Origin: Ewingella americana
GTDB lineage: Bacteria; Pseudomonadota; Gammaproteobacteria; Enterobacterales; Enterobacteriaceae
Length of the DNA: 64,000 nt
Direction: 5' to 3'
Assembly (NCBI RefSeq): GCF_006438725.1
Contig: NZ_RCZD01000003.1
Location: 372,001 to 436,000, forward strand
The position numbers were made by a program, and so were the translations under genes. Below are positions 19,513-28,163 of the stretch, piece by piece (position 1 is the first letter of the stretch; each line of letters opens with the position of its first letter). The notes below the pieces were generated by a model that worked only from the letters and a program-made list of their open reading frames with translations, searched no databases and was not told where the DNA came from.

Positions 19513-20712
19513 GTGCAAGAGAACCGGGTATCCCACATAGGTTTGATTTTTATCCTGGGATTGATATCGATGCTGATGCCACTGGCTATCGATATGTATC
19601 TGCCGAGTATGCCCGTGATCGCGAAGGAATTTGGCGTGCCTGCGGGCAGCGTGCAGATGACCCTCAGCGCCTACACGCTGGGCTTTGCTATCGGGCAGCT
19701 GTTTTACGGGCCGATGGCCGACAGCCTCGGGCGTAAACCGGTGATCTTCTGGGGCGTGCTGGTGTTTGCCATTGCCGCCGGTGCCTGCGCCCTGGCGCAG
19801 TCGGTGGAACAGCTGGTTCACATGCGTTTCCTGCACGGTCTGTCAGCCGCCGCCGCGAGCGTGGTGATTAACGCCCTGATGCGCGATATGTTCACCAAAG
19901 ACGAATTCTCCCGGATGATGTCTTTTGTGGTGCTGGTGATGACCGTGGCACCGCTGTTGGCCCCGATGCTTGGCGGTATGCTGATGGTCGCCTTCAGTTG
20001 GCACGCGATCTTCTGGGCGATGGCGATAGCCGCCCTGATCGCCGCGATCCTGGTGGCGGTGTATATCAAAGAGACTCTGCCAAAAGAGCGGCGGCAGAAA
20101 TTTCGTCTGCGCACCAGCCTGGGCAACTTTGCGTCGCTGTTTCGCCATAAGCGCGTGCTCAGTTACATGTTGGCGAGTGGTTTCTCATTCGCCGGCATGT
20201 TCTCCTTCCTCAGCGCCGGTCCGTTCGTCTATATCGAACTTAATGGTGTATCGCCGCAGAACTTCGGTTTTTACTTCGCGTTGAACATTGTTGCGTTGGT
20301 GATCCTGACGCTGATCAACAGCCGCAACGTGCGGCGTCTGGGGGCCGAGAAAATGTTCCGTTTCGGCTTGATTGTGCAGTTCATCATGGGCTTCTGGCTG
20401 TTGGCGGTGTGCGTTTTAGGGCTGCCATTCTGGATGTTGGTGGTGGGGGTTGCCGGTTACGTGGGGGTCATCGCGATGGTGACGTCTAACGCGATGGCGG
20501 TGATCATGGATGATTTCCCGCACATGGCAGGAACCGCCGCATCACTGGCGGGTACGCTACGCTTTGGCACCGGGGCGCTGATCACCGCGCTGCTGGCGCT
20601 GGTTCCGTCGCACAGCGCCTGGCCGATGGTCATCAGTATGGTGTTCTGCGTCGTGTCGGCAATGCTGCTGTATCTGTATGCCAGCCGGCCACAGGCCATC
20701 AAAGCTCAGTAA
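19513..20712 (+). CDS. bcr: Bcr/CflA-family multidrug efflux transporter
   Basis: Major facilitator drug:H+ antiporter with 12 helices, known for bicyclomycin, sulfonamide and dipeptide export. Hallmarks are [12 protein letters not shown] in helix 1 and [12 protein letters not shown] in loop 2-3. No ATG is available. GTG at 19513 lies nine bases after AAAGGAG and gives 399 residues (E. coli 396). TTG 19504 and GTG 19507 lie too close to that ribosome site. A strong hairpin follows the stop. Confidence 0.93.
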   Translation: MQENRVSHIGLIFILGLISMLMPLAIDMYLPSMPVIAKEFGVPAGSVQMTLSAYTLGFAIGQLFYGPMADSLGRKPVIFWGVLVFAIAAGACALAQSVEQLVHMRFLHGLSAAAASVVINALMRDMFTKDEFSRMMSFVVLVMTVAPLLAPMLGGMLMVAFSWHAIFWAMAIAALIAAILVAVYIKETLPKERRQKFRLRTSLGNFASLFRHKRVLSYMLASGFSFAGMFSFLSAGPFVYIELNGVSPQNFGFYFALNIVALVILTLINSRNVRRLGAEKMFRFGLIVQFIMGFWLLAVCVLGLPFWMLVVGVAGYVGVIAMVTSNAMAVIMDDFPHMAGTAASLAGTLRFGTGALITALLALVPSHSAWPMVISMVFCVVSAMLLYLYASRPQAIKAQ

Positions 20713-20729
20713 TTGGCTGTCAATAAACT

Positions 20730-20767
20730 ATGCTGGCTAAATTTAATTATCTTAGCCAGCATTTTAT
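20730..20767. terminator. Terminator at bcr end
   Basis: An 11-bp stem (ATGCTGGCTAA/TTAGCCAGCAT) with an 11-base loop is followed by a TTTATT tract. It lies between bcr and the convergent 115-residue ORF and could serve both. Confidence 0.8.
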
Positions 20768-20779
20768 TAATAAATATAA

Positions 20780-21127
20780 TTATTTATGGTTAAAGGTATT
20801 CAATCTCTCAATACTCGACTTATAACCTAAAATAAGATAAGCAACTTGTGCTTCCACGCCGAACATTAGAGCCTGTCTTTCTTCCGGTGTTAATTTATTT
20901 TTCCTTGCTACCAGTGCAACTTTCTGCATTGACTCTACAACGTCATCCATTTCTTTTTGAAGACTTTTAACGACTTCCAGCGTGGCCGGGTTTGCTAAAT
21001 CCAGTAATACCTTGTCAGCGGTATCACGTATAATCATAAATTCAGCAGGGGTGGTAATATTGTCTTTAGCAATATCTTTTAATGGTTTATCTATATTGGG
21101 ATTCGTTGAAGTAAGTGTTAAGGCCAT
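20780..21127 (-). CDS. Unrecognised 115-residue helical protein
   Basis: I do not recognise this gene. The product has no signal peptide or membrane helix. After a polar N-terminus (MALTLTSTNPNIDKP) it looks mostly helical and amphipathic, with LEVVKSLQKEMDDVVESMQK and YLILGYKSSIERLNTF. The ATG at 21127 has a clear ribosome site (CTGGAGATAAT). The gene and its flanks are more AT-rich than the neighbouring backbone genes, and it marks the left edge of the accessory block between bcr and yejG. It is likely a real, horizontally acquired gene. Confidence 0.6.
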   Translation of the reverse strand: MALTLTSTNPNIDKPLKDIAKDNITTPAEFMIIRDTADKVLLDLANPATLEVVKSLQKEMDDVVESMQKVALVARKNKLTPEERQALMFGVEAQVAYLILGYKSSIERLNTFNHK

Positions 21128-21305
21128 AATTATCTCCAGAGTGCAAAGTTAACTTCGTCAAGACTTACGCTTAAATGTTAGTACAAACTTCAACTTCGTC
21201 TAATTTTAAATCTCAAAATTTGGATTTATTTCATCAATAATAATACTTACCTGTGAAATTATTATCATTTACAAGCATTACGCTCTGAGTCATATCATTT
21301 ATTGT

Positions 21306-22661
21306 TCAGCTGGCAATTTGCGCTTTAATCCCTTCTGCCTTACGCATTGCCCGTGCCCTGGCATATTCATCGGCCATGGCTTTGGCTTTAGCGCCCGGTA
21401 TCAATGCCATATCGCACTCTTTCGGCAACAGCGTGGTGACCAGCGCGGCAATCAACAGGGAGGCAACCAGCGCATAAATCGCCATGCTCTGACCGTAGAA
21501 ATTAACCAGCACCCCGACCAGATACGGGCCACAGAAGCCACCCAAATTTCCCAAACCGTTGATCACGCCACGGGCGCTGCCGGCGACTTCCGGCGTGGTG
21601 ACTTTACTCGGAATGGTCCAGAAGGCGCTGGTCGCCGCTTGCAGGAAGAAACCGGCACCGACCAGAAAACCGTAGGACGCCATAATATTATGGCTGACGC
21701 TCACGGACGCAGCCAGACAGGCGGCGAACCCGCACAGCGGCAATACAATGAACAGGCGGCGCTTACCGGTTTTGTCTGACAGCACGGACATCGCGAGTAT
21801 GCCCATCATCGTCCCGACGTAAGGGATGATGGCCAGCATACCGACTGAACTCATGTCGCCGCCGGTGAGATTTTTCAGGATAGTTGGCAACCACAGGGTG
21901 TAGCCGTAAATCCCGGTCTGATAGAAGAAGTTTATGATGATCAGTTTTCTGATTGAGCTGTTGCGGAACACCTCTTTCAGCGGGGCATTTTGTACGGGTG
22001 CCAGCGCTTTCAGTGCCTCACGCTCGCGATTCAATTCGGTCACTAGGTAGGTGCGTTCACGCTCTGATAACCATTTGGCTTCTTCCGGGCGGTCGCTGAT
22101 GGTGAACCACCAGAACACCATGACCACCACGGACAGCAGGCCTTCGATGATGAACAGCCAGCGCCAGTCGAGGACATCCAAAATCACGCCGGAAAGCGGG
22201 GCGGTGATCATTCCTCCCAGTGGGGCAAACATCAGTACGTAGGCATTGGCACGGCCACGTTCTTTGTCCGGGAACCAGTTACTGACCATGGTCAGCACGA
22301 TCGGCAGCATTCCGCCTTCGGCAACCCCCAGCGCAAAGCGCAGGAATAACAGCTGATATTGGTTAGTCACCAGGCCGGTGAGAACCGAAATAATCGCCCA
22401 TGCCACCAATGACCAGGCGATGAATTTACGCCCACTGCCGTGTACCGCCAGACTGCCGCCAGGCACCTGCAAAAACAGATAGCCGATAAAGAAGATACCG
22501 GCTGCCAACCCGGCCATTGATGAGGTAATACCCAATTCAGCGTCCATGCCACCCGGCATGGCGAAACTGATATTAACCCGGTCCATAAACGAGATAATAC
22601 AGGCAATTAATATCGGCGTAATAACGCGTAACCAGCGGGCTTTGGGGATTCTGTTATCCAT
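21306..22661 (-). CDS. MFS transporter, anion:cation symporter (ACS) family, probable sugar-acid uptake
   Basis: Proton-linked importer of the ACS family, which carries hexuronates, glucarate, galactonate and related acids. 451 residues and 12 predicted helices. Family features include FMDRVNISFAMPGG in helix 1 and the loop RALGVAEGG-like segment FALGVAEGGMLPIVLTMVSNWFP. I chose the ATG at 22661, which follows GAGGTGTTAACG. An earlier in-frame ATG at 22688 begins inside an ERIC repeat. Its substrate is probably a gluconate or ketogluconate-type acid, judging from the adjoining reductases and GntR-like regulator; that is inference. Confidence 0.85.
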   Translation of the reverse strand: MDNRIPKARWLRVITPILIACIISFMDRVNISFAMPGGMDAELGITSSMAGLAAGIFFIGYLFLQVPGGSLAVHGSGRKFIAWSLVAWAIISVLTGLVTNQYQLLFLRFALGVAEGGMLPIVLTMVSNWFPDKERGRANAYVLMFAPLGGMITAPLSGVILDVLDWRWLFIIEGLLSVVVMVFWWFTISDRPEEAKWLSERERTYLVTELNREREALKALAPVQNAPLKEVFRNSSIRKLIIINFFYQTGIYGYTLWLPTILKNLTGGDMSSVGMLAIIPYVGTMMGILAMSVLSDKTGKRRLFIVLPLCGFAACLAASVSVSHNIMASYGFLVGAGFFLQAATSAFWTIPSKVTTPEVAGSARGVINGLGNLGGFCGPYLVGVLVNFYGQSMAIYALVASLLIAALVTTLLPKECDMALIPGAKAKAMADEYARARAMRKAEGIKAQIAS

Positions 22662-22676
22662 CGTTAACACCTCGGC

Positions 22677-22805
22677 TATCCCCTTCATACTTCAAGTTGC
22701 AGGTGCGTTGGCCGCGCTCAGTCACCCGAATCACTTACCTGAGTAAGCTCATCGGGATTCCCTCATTTGCCGCCTTCCTGCAACTCGAATTATTTTGGGT
22801 ATATA
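22677..22805. repeat. ERIC element
   Basis: Full-length copy of about 127 bp with the central imperfect palindrome ATCACTTACCTGAGTAAGCT and the terminal TTGGGTATA. It lies between the hydroxyacid dehydrogenase and the transporter on the same strand, 16 bp upstream of the transporter start, so any shared transcript would contain it. Confidence 0.85.
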
Positions 22806-22873
22806 CAGGGAACCTTTGCCAGTAAAATAATTACTGATAAAGCATCTATATTATCTTGATTAAAATAAGTGGA

Positions 22874-23827
22874 TTAAAGGACTGAAAATTTTGAGGATGA
22901 CTTTTCATCGAGGCGTTTATGTAAATTCGCCAATACTTTTTCACTCATGGCCTGGCGTGTTTCATGCGTAGCGCTGCCCACGTGCGGCTGTAAAACCACA
23001 TTATCCATGCTGATTAATTCATGAGGAACGCGGGGCTCATCGGCAAAAACATCCAGCCCTGCGCCGCCGATATTTTTATTCTGTAATGCCGTAATTAAAT
23101 CCTGCTGATTGATCACGCTGCCACGAGATATATTGATGACCAGGCTGTTGTCAGGCATTGCGTCAAATATGGATTTATTAATCACGCCCGCAGATTGCGG
23201 CCCGCCGGAAACGGCGATCACCAGCACATCGACCTGTGCGGCAAGATGTTTAATGTCCGGGAAGAAACGGTAAGGCAGTTCGGGTTTTTCGTTATTGCTG
23301 GCGTAGCTGATGGACATATCAAAGCCGCTGGCGCGACGGGCAATCGCCTGACCAATCTGGCCCATGCCAAATATTCCCAGACGTTTACCGCTGATTTTAC
23401 TCGACAGCGGAAAACCGCCTTCCAGCCATTTGCCTTCGCGAACAAACTTATCGGCCTGACAAACATTACGCGATGTTGCCAGCAGTAATGCCATCGCCAT
23501 ATCGGCGACGTCATCGGTTAATACGCCGCTGGTTATTTCAACCTGAATATTATTTTTAGCCGTGTAGGCGAGATCAATGGCATCGGTGCCGACGCCAAAA
23601 ACAGAAATAACCTTTAAATCGGGTAAGCATTCCAGAATACTATTATCAACACCGACATCGCCGCGCGTCACTAAGCCGAGAATGCCTTTTCCGTGGGCGG
23701 CTAAAAATGCCTGTTTATCCTGCTGGTCAAAATATTTATCCACGGAAAACTGTTGTTCCAGTTTTTCGGTCAGGCTATCCATGACCGGAGCCAGAATTAA
23801 TACGCGTGATTTTTGTTGTTGGGTCAT
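22874..23827 (-). CDS. D-2-hydroxyacid dehydrogenase, probable 2-ketogluconate/hydroxypyruvate-type reductase
   Basis: NAD(P)-dependent reductase of 2-keto acids, 317 residues. The dinucleotide motif GIFGMGQIG lies at 151-159. The catalytic triad of the family is intact: R235 (NISRGSV), E264 (FADEP) and H282 (LQPHVGS). Such enzymes reduce 2-ketogluconate, glyoxylate or hydroxypyruvate (GhrB-like). A GntR-type operator 106 bp upstream and the nearby idnO suggest 2-ketogluconate to gluconate, but the exact substrate is inferred. Confidence 0.85.
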   Translation of the reverse strand: MTQQQKSRVLILAPVMDSLTEKLEQQFSVDKYFDQQDKQAFLAAHGKGILGLVTRGDVGVDNSILECLPDLKVISVFGVGTDAIDLAYTAKNNIQVEITSGVLTDDVADMAMALLLATSRNVCQADKFVREGKWLEGGFPLSSKISGKRLGIFGMGQIGQAIARRASGFDMSISYASNNEKPELPYRFFPDIKHLAAQVDVLVIAVSGGPQSAGVINKSIFDAMPDNSLVINISRGSVINQQDLITALQNKNIGGAGLDVFADEPRVPHELISMDNVVLQPHVGSATHETRQAMSEKVLANLHKRLDEKSSSKFSVL

Positions 23828-23932
23828 TGTCGTTACCTGCCAAAGTTTGCTTCTCAGAATCGATGTTCTAATAAAAGCATTTTCAGGAAACTATTTCGTG
23901 ACCGGCATCACGTTGGATCATGTTAAAAAAGA

Positions 23933-23948
23933 GTGTTACTGGTAACGT
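23933..23948. promoter_or_regulatory. GntR/IdnR-type operator candidate
   Basis: GTGTTACTGGTAACGT matches the gluconate-regulon pattern ATGTTA-N4-TAACAT in 5 of 6 positions on each side. It lies in the promoter region of the hydroxyacid dehydrogenase, downstream of the LacI-type regulator gene. Confidence 0.6.
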
Positions 23949-24006
23949 GATCGTTAACCACAATCTGCAGATGTCGGGTCATTGGTGTCGCCAGGGGCAA
24001 TACAGA

Positions 24007-24990
24007 TTATATCGTGCCGCCCATAGAGATCCGGTAGTGCAGATCGACCCGCTCGATCGTTGGCAGGTTTTTGATTTTTTTCAGGATAATCTCAGCGGCG
24101 ACTTTGCCCATTTCAAAGCGAGGCGTGATAACGCTGGCCAATAATGGCGTGGTGGCCAGGCCAATGTCCAGACCGTGGAAACCGGAAATCGCCATCTCTT
24201 GCGGCACTTTGATGCCAGATTTCAGACACTCCTGTAACACCCCAACTGCAATATCATCATTAGTGCATAACACGGCATTAACCTGCGGGTAGAGCTGGCG
24301 GGCCAGCGCCAACATCCCGGCACCGATGGAAACGGATGAGACTTTATTCGGCGTAATATGCATAGGTTCAAGCTGGCGTTCCTGCATGGCCTGGCTGTAT
24401 CCCTGATAGCGTTTCTTGTCGCGGGCATCCGACATCGATCCGAAATAGACCACGTGTTGCTTACCGCTGGCGAGCAGGGTGGCGGCCATATCATACCCGG
24501 CCTGAAAGTTGTCGAAACCGACGGCAATACGACCGTGAGTGTCATCAAGATCCATCACCTGCGCCACCGGGATCGCGGCGGCATTCAGATACTTGTCGGC
24601 TTTGAGCGTATGTACGGAGTCCGTGAGGATCAGACCTGCCAGCTGGTAGGTCAGCAGATTGATGATGTGTTCTTCTTCGCGCTCTTTGCTGTACTCGTAA
24701 TTTACCACCAGCGTCTGAAAGCCTTGCTGCGACGTCACAGACTCAATGCCCGCCAACAAATCTGAGAAAATCTGGTTGTTAAAAGAGGGGACCAGAATAC
24801 CAATACGCGGCGTTTTCTGTGGCCGCTCGGCGTCTTCCAACGGATACCCCACTTCTTCCATGACTTTGGCAATGCGCTCGCGGGTTTCCGGCGAGACCTT
24901 TTCGGGGGTACGCAGAAAACGGCTGACAGTCATTTTTGTCACGTCGGCGAGTAACGCGATATCTTGCAGTGTGACGCGCTGGTTTCTCAT
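24007..24990 (-). CDS. LacI-family regulator, GntR/IdnR-like
   Basis: 327 residues with an N-terminal LacI helix-turn-helix (VTLQDIALLADVTKMTVSRFLRTPEKV) and a periplasmic-binding-protein-like effector domain. The segments VTKMTVSRFLR, VPSFNNQIFSDLLAGIESVTSQQGFQT and LAGLILTDSVHT closely follow E. coli GntR/IdnR from memory, so the effector is likely gluconate, a ketogluconate or a phosphate form. The ATG at 24990 follows AGGACTCCTCGG; an upstream in-frame start at 25113 adds a hydrophobic tail foreign to the family and is rejected. It is divergent from idnO. Confidence 0.88.
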   Translation of the reverse strand: MRNQRVTLQDIALLADVTKMTVSRFLRTPEKVSPETRERIAKVMEEVGYPLEDAERPQKTPRIGILVPSFNNQIFSDLLAGIESVTSQQGFQTLVVNYEYSKEREEEHIINLLTYQLAGLILTDSVHTLKADKYLNAAAIPVAQVMDLDDTHGRIAVGFDNFQAGYDMAATLLASGKQHVVYFGSMSDARDKKRYQGYSQAMQERQLEPMHITPNKVSSVSIGAGMLALARQLYPQVNAVLCTNDDIAVGVLQECLKSGIKVPQEMAISGFHGLDIGLATTPLLASVITPRFEMGKVAAEIILKKIKNLPTIERVDLHYRISMGGTI

Positions 24991-25090
24991 CCGAGGAGTC
25001 CTGTGTGAAGAAAAGTAGTCGGAAACAATAAGCCTGATTATGCAGCAAAAAAGGCAACAACATGTTAGCAAAATGATAGGGATCACGCTT

Positions 25091-25113
25091 GTGGTAACAG
25101 AGTTTGTTAACAC
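25091..25113. promoter_or_regulatory. Inverted repeat in the regulator-idnO promoter region, operator candidate
   Basis: GTGGTAACA and TGTTAACAC are inverted repeats (8 of 9 matching) around a 5-bp spacer. The half-sites share the GTTA/TAAC core of gluconate-type operators, but the spacing differs from the site at 23933. Position and symmetry suggest regulation of idnO and the LacI-type gene. Confidence 0.45.
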
Positions 25114-25120
25114 GAAGCAG

Positions 25121-25136
25121 AGTGATCTGCATCACA
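25121..25136. promoter_or_regulatory. CRP-binding site candidate upstream of idnO
   Basis: AGTGATCTGCATCACA has the spacing of the CRP consensus TGTGA-N6-TCACA with one mismatch. It is centred about 66 bp before the idnO start codon, next to the operator-like repeat. It implies catabolite control, as in the E. coli idn and gnt genes. Confidence 0.65.
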
Positions 25137-25194
25137 GTTTGGCCGCCCATAAACCGCTTAAGTGTGAAGTAACTTTTTTATATGGACATCGATC

Positions 25195-25959
25195 ATGACA
25201 AACCTTTTCTCCCTCGATAACAAAAAAATTCTGGTTACCGGCTCCACGCGCGGACTGGGTTTCCTGCTGGCAAAGGGCCTGGCGCAGCACGGCGCTGAAA
25301 TTATTGTCAACGGAACCTCGGCAGACACCACCGCCCGCGCAGCGGAAACACTGCGCGCTGAAGGCTTTATTGTGCACCCGGTCTCGTTCGATGTGACCGA
25401 CAGCCGGGCAGTGAATCAGGCCATCGACCATATCGAAAAGGAGATTGGTGCGATTGACGTGCTGGTCAACAATGCCGGTATTCAGCGCCGTCATAAGTTT
25501 ACTGAATTCCCGGAAAAAGACTGGGATGACATTATTGCGGTCAACCAGAAATCCGTTTTTCTGGTTTCACAAGCGGTGGCCCGCTATATGGTCAAACGTG
25601 AGAAGGGTAAAATCATCAACATCGGTTCGATGCAAAGTGAACTGGGCCGCGACACCATCACGCCTTATGCCGCGTCTAAAGGGGCGGTAAAAATGCTCAC
25701 CCGCGGCATGTGCGTTGAACTGGCGCGCTACAATATTCAGGTAAACGGCATCGCGCCGGGCTACTTCAAAACCGACATGACCCAGGCGCTGGTGGATAAC
25801 AAAGAGTTCTCTGACTGGTTATGCAAACGCACGCCAGCCGCGCGCTGGGGCAACCCGGAAGAGCTGATTGGCGGCGCAGTGTATCTGTCATCCAAAGCGT
25901 CGGATTTCGTCAATGGTCATCTGCTGTTTATCGATGGCGGCATGCTGGCGGCAGTATAA
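25195..25959 (+). CDS. idnO: 5-keto-D-gluconate reductase / gluconate 5-dehydrogenase IdnO (SDR)
   Basis: Short-chain dehydrogenase that interconverts 5-ketogluconate and gluconate with NADP(H). 254 residues, the length of IdnO. The cofactor motif TGSTRGLG is at 15-22, NNAG near residue 90 and the catalytic YAASK near residue 160. Long stretches such as NIGSMQSELGRDTITPY and NIQVNGIAPGYFKTDMT are close to E. coli IdnO from memory. Its stop codon touches an ERIC element. Confidence 0.92.
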   Translation: MTNLFSLDNKKILVTGSTRGLGFLLAKGLAQHGAEIIVNGTSADTTARAAETLRAEGFIVHPVSFDVTDSRAVNQAIDHIEKEIGAIDVLVNNAGIQRRHKFTEFPEKDWDDIIAVNQKSVFLVSQAVARYMVKREKGKIINIGSMQSELGRDTITPYAASKGAVKMLTRGMCVELARYNIQVNGIAPGYFKTDMTQALVDNKEFSDWLCKRTPAARWGNPEELIGGAVYLSSKASDFVNGHLLFIDGGMLAAV

Positions 25960-26084
25960 TACCCGTCATCCTTCAAGCTGTCTCTGCGTTGGCTGCCTTC
26001 ATTTACCCCAGTGACTTACTTATGTAAGCTCCTGGGGCTTCACTCAGTTGCCGCCTTGATACAGCTCGGATGATTTAGGGTATT
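25957..26084. repeat. ERIC element, best-preserved copy
   Basis: About 127 bp. The central palindrome CCCCAGTGACTTACTTATG followed by TAAGCTCCTGGGGCTTCAC covers the regions used for the classic ERIC primers. Ends TAATACCC and GGGTATT are intact. It starts at the idnO stop codon and ends 19 bp before the next SDR gene. Confidence 0.92.
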
Positions 26085-26103
26085 CCCTGGAACAGGAATA
26101 GAT

Positions 26104-26847
26104 ATGAAGAAAATTGCATTAATCACCGGCGGCGGTAGCGGCATTGGGTTGAGTGCGGCGCAGGCGCTGGCGGCAGGCGGCTTCACGGTGATTATCACCG
26201 GACGCAATCTGGCTAAACTTGAGCTGGCTGTGTCGCAGTTTCCTGCCGGGCAGGCGGTGGCGCATCAGTTGGATGTGACCAGTCCGCCGTCGGTAGAGGC
26301 TTTGTTTGCTGAGATTAAAACGACCTTCGGGCGGCTGGATCTGCTGTTTAACAACGCCGGAACCAACGTAAAAGATGTGCCCATTGAGCAACTGGCGGTG
26401 GAGGACTGGCTGGCGGTGATCAATACCAATCTGACCGGTGTGTTTCTGTGCACCCGCGCGGCGGTCGGTTTGATGAAACAGCAAATCCCGATGGGCGGGC
26501 GCATTATCAACAATGGCTCGATATCGGCCCAGTCGCCGCGTCCAAACTCGGCGCCTTATACCGCCAGCAAACACGCCATTACCGGCCTGACAAAATCGAC
26601 GTCGCTGGATGGCCGCGCATTTAATATCGCCTGTGGGCAGATTGATATTGGCAATGCGGCCACCGACATGGGTAATAAGGCGCTGGCAGGCAGAATGCAG
26701 GCCAATGGTGAAATTGCCGAAGAGCCGGTGATCCCGGTGGAACGTATTGGTGAAGCCGTGGCCTATATGGCCGGTTTGCCGCTCGACGCCAATATATTGA
26801 CCATGACGATTATGGCCACCGCTATGCCGTTGGTCGGGCGGGGATAA
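26104..26847 (+). CDS. Short-chain dehydrogenase/reductase, substrate unknown
   Basis: 247-residue classical SDR with cofactor motif TGGGSGIG at 8-15, NNAG near residue 84 and the catalytic serine and YTASK near residues 140-160 (GSISAQSPRPNSAPYTASKH). It shares the strand of idnO but an ERIC element lies between them. The C-terminus lacks the usual WxDGG end. Placed with sugar-acid genes it may reduce a related keto compound, but no substrate can be assigned. Confidence 0.85.
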   Translation: MKKIALITGGGSGIGLSAAQALAAGGFTVIITGRNLAKLELAVSQFPAGQAVAHQLDVTSPPSVEALFAEIKTTFGRLDLLFNNAGTNVKDVPIEQLAVEDWLAVINTNLTGVFLCTRAAVGLMKQQIPMGGRIINNGSISAQSPRPNSAPYTASKHAITGLTKSTSLDGRAFNIACGQIDIGNAATDMGNKALAGRMQANGEIAEEPVIPVERIGEAVAYMAGLPLDANILTMTIMATAMPLVGRG

Positions 26848-27072
26848 TCTATTAATTAACGGAGAGTGTTTATATCAGATTATTTTCAGCTAATGAAATA
26901 TTCATGTAATTAATGAAGTTCAGTTGCTTCATTAATTATTTGATTGCTTTTGTTTGAGGAGTGACACGTCTTCAATATAACTACTCTGATTTTTTATTAT
27001 GTTAGTTTGAAAATCTAATAGAGAACACTCTGTTAGATGTCAAATAATATAATTTAATTGGAGAGTTAAAAG

Positions 27073-27990
27073 ATGATTTTTAAATGCAAAGTATTACCTG
27101 CTGTTATTTTTGCGCTCAGCAGTTCACTGTACTCATGTTACAGCCTTGCAACTGAAATTGTAAATGTGCCGGACACCAAGTTCCGGACTTGCCTTAATGA
27201 CTATTTACACCATCTCCCTGATGCACCGATCACTGATACTGAACTAGCAAGTTTAGAGGGCCAACTTAGCTGTGCTGAAATGGGGGTTGCGGATATCACT
27301 GGCGCTGAATATCTGGTTAATGTGACTTATTTGAATGTTGAATATAATCAGCTGACGTCGTTGGCACCCTTAGCTAACCTGACACAACTTACCCGTCTGG
27401 CTGCAGGTGGCAACCACATCACAACCGGCGCTCCGCTGAAAAGTCTGGTCAACATGACGGATCTTGATCTCAATAATAATAGTTTGAGTGACGGTGACTT
27501 TATTGCAGAGATGGAACCATTGGTGAGTCTTAATTTGAGTACTAATAATATTAGGAGTTGCCCGGGGATTGAGGGTTTAAAAAACTTGAAAAACATCTAC
27601 CTCCAGGGTGCAAGAATGACTGACATCTCTAATTTTGGTGGATTAACACAGGTTGAGCAACTTAATTTGTCTGAAAATGGTCTCAGCGATATGTCAGTAT
27701 TATCCCGTATGACCTCTCTGACATTCCTGGAGATTGATAAACAGGATATACAGATTAACCCTGTGGCTAACACCGGGACTCTGACTATTGATAATCCGGT
27801 AAAAAGCATTGATGGTTCTCTGGTTACCCCCACGACGATCAGTAACGACGGTATTTATGAAAATGGCCAAATTACCTGGTCTTCTATCCCTGCGGGTACT
27901 GACGATGTGACATTTGATTTTAGTCAGACAATAAGTGTTGACGGTCTGGAAGTACCCTTCAGCGGCTCAGTCACTCAATATCTGGAGTAA
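27073..27990 (+). CDS. Secreted leucine-rich-repeat protein, internalin-like
   Basis: 305 residues with a signal peptide (hydrophobic 8-24, cleavage near YSLA-TE). After a cap-like region with a cysteine pair (RTCLNDY, QLSCAEMG) come about six 20-22-residue LRR units of the internalin type, e.g. YLNVEYNQLTSLAPLANLTQ, LDLNNNSLSD, LNLSTNNIRSCPGIEGL and LNLSENGLSDMSVLSRMT (residues about 85-235). The last 70 residues look like an all-beta Ig-like domain, as in internalin repeat regions. It has no membrane anchor or LPxTG, so it is likely periplasmic or exported. The DNA is AT-rich compared with the backbone. It has its own terminator, and its function is unknown. Confidence 0.8.
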   Translation: MIFKCKVLPAVIFALSSSLYSCYSLATEIVNVPDTKFRTCLNDYLHHLPDAPITDTELASLEGQLSCAEMGVADITGAEYLVNVTYLNVEYNQLTSLAPLANLTQLTRLAAGGNHITTGAPLKSLVNMTDLDLNNNSLSDGDFIAEMEPLVSLNLSTNNIRSCPGIEGLKNLKNIYLQGARMTDISNFGGLTQVEQLNLSENGLSDMSVLSRMTSLTFLEIDKQDIQINPVANTGTLTIDNPVKSIDGSLVTPTTISNDGIYENGQITWSSIPAGTDDVTFDFSQTISVDGLEVPFSGSVTQYLE

Positions 27991-28006
27991 CGTTACCTAC
28001 TAAAGT

Positions 28007-28036
28007 AAAGCGCCCTGAATAGTCGGGCGCTTTTTT
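28007..28036 (+). terminator. Terminator of the LRR gene
   Basis: AAAGCGCCC and GGGCGCTTT pair around a 9-base loop, followed by TTTTTT, 17 bp after the LRR stop codon. Confidence 0.9.
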
Positions 28037-28052
28037 ATGAGCCAGGTTAAAT

Positions 28053-28163
28053 CTACAGCGTCGGATGCGCAGTCGTTTTTCTTTCCAGCAAGCAGCGGTA
28101 AATCAGCCCGCCTGCAATCCCGCCAAGAATAGGTACCCGCCAGAAGGCCAGCGGCTTTCCGTT
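28053..28163 (-). pseudogene. C-terminal remnant of an aquaporin (AqpZ-like) gene
   Basis: On the minus strand an open stretch of about 36 codons ends in TAG and reads PLAFWRVPILGGIAGGLIYR followed by a short basic tail. This is the last helix and end of AqpZ-type aquaporins (VVPIVGGIIGGLIYRTLLE in E. coli, from memory). No start, NPA motif or upstream helices are present; the fragment abuts the 3' end of the cytochrome c gene. It is probably scar material from an insertion or deletion. Confidence 0.65.

Noticed and set aside
22662-22688. N-terminal extension of the ACS transporter (extra nine residues)
   Set aside because: The upstream ATG lies in an ERIC repeat and has no ribosome site; ATG 22661 has GAGGTG at good spacing.
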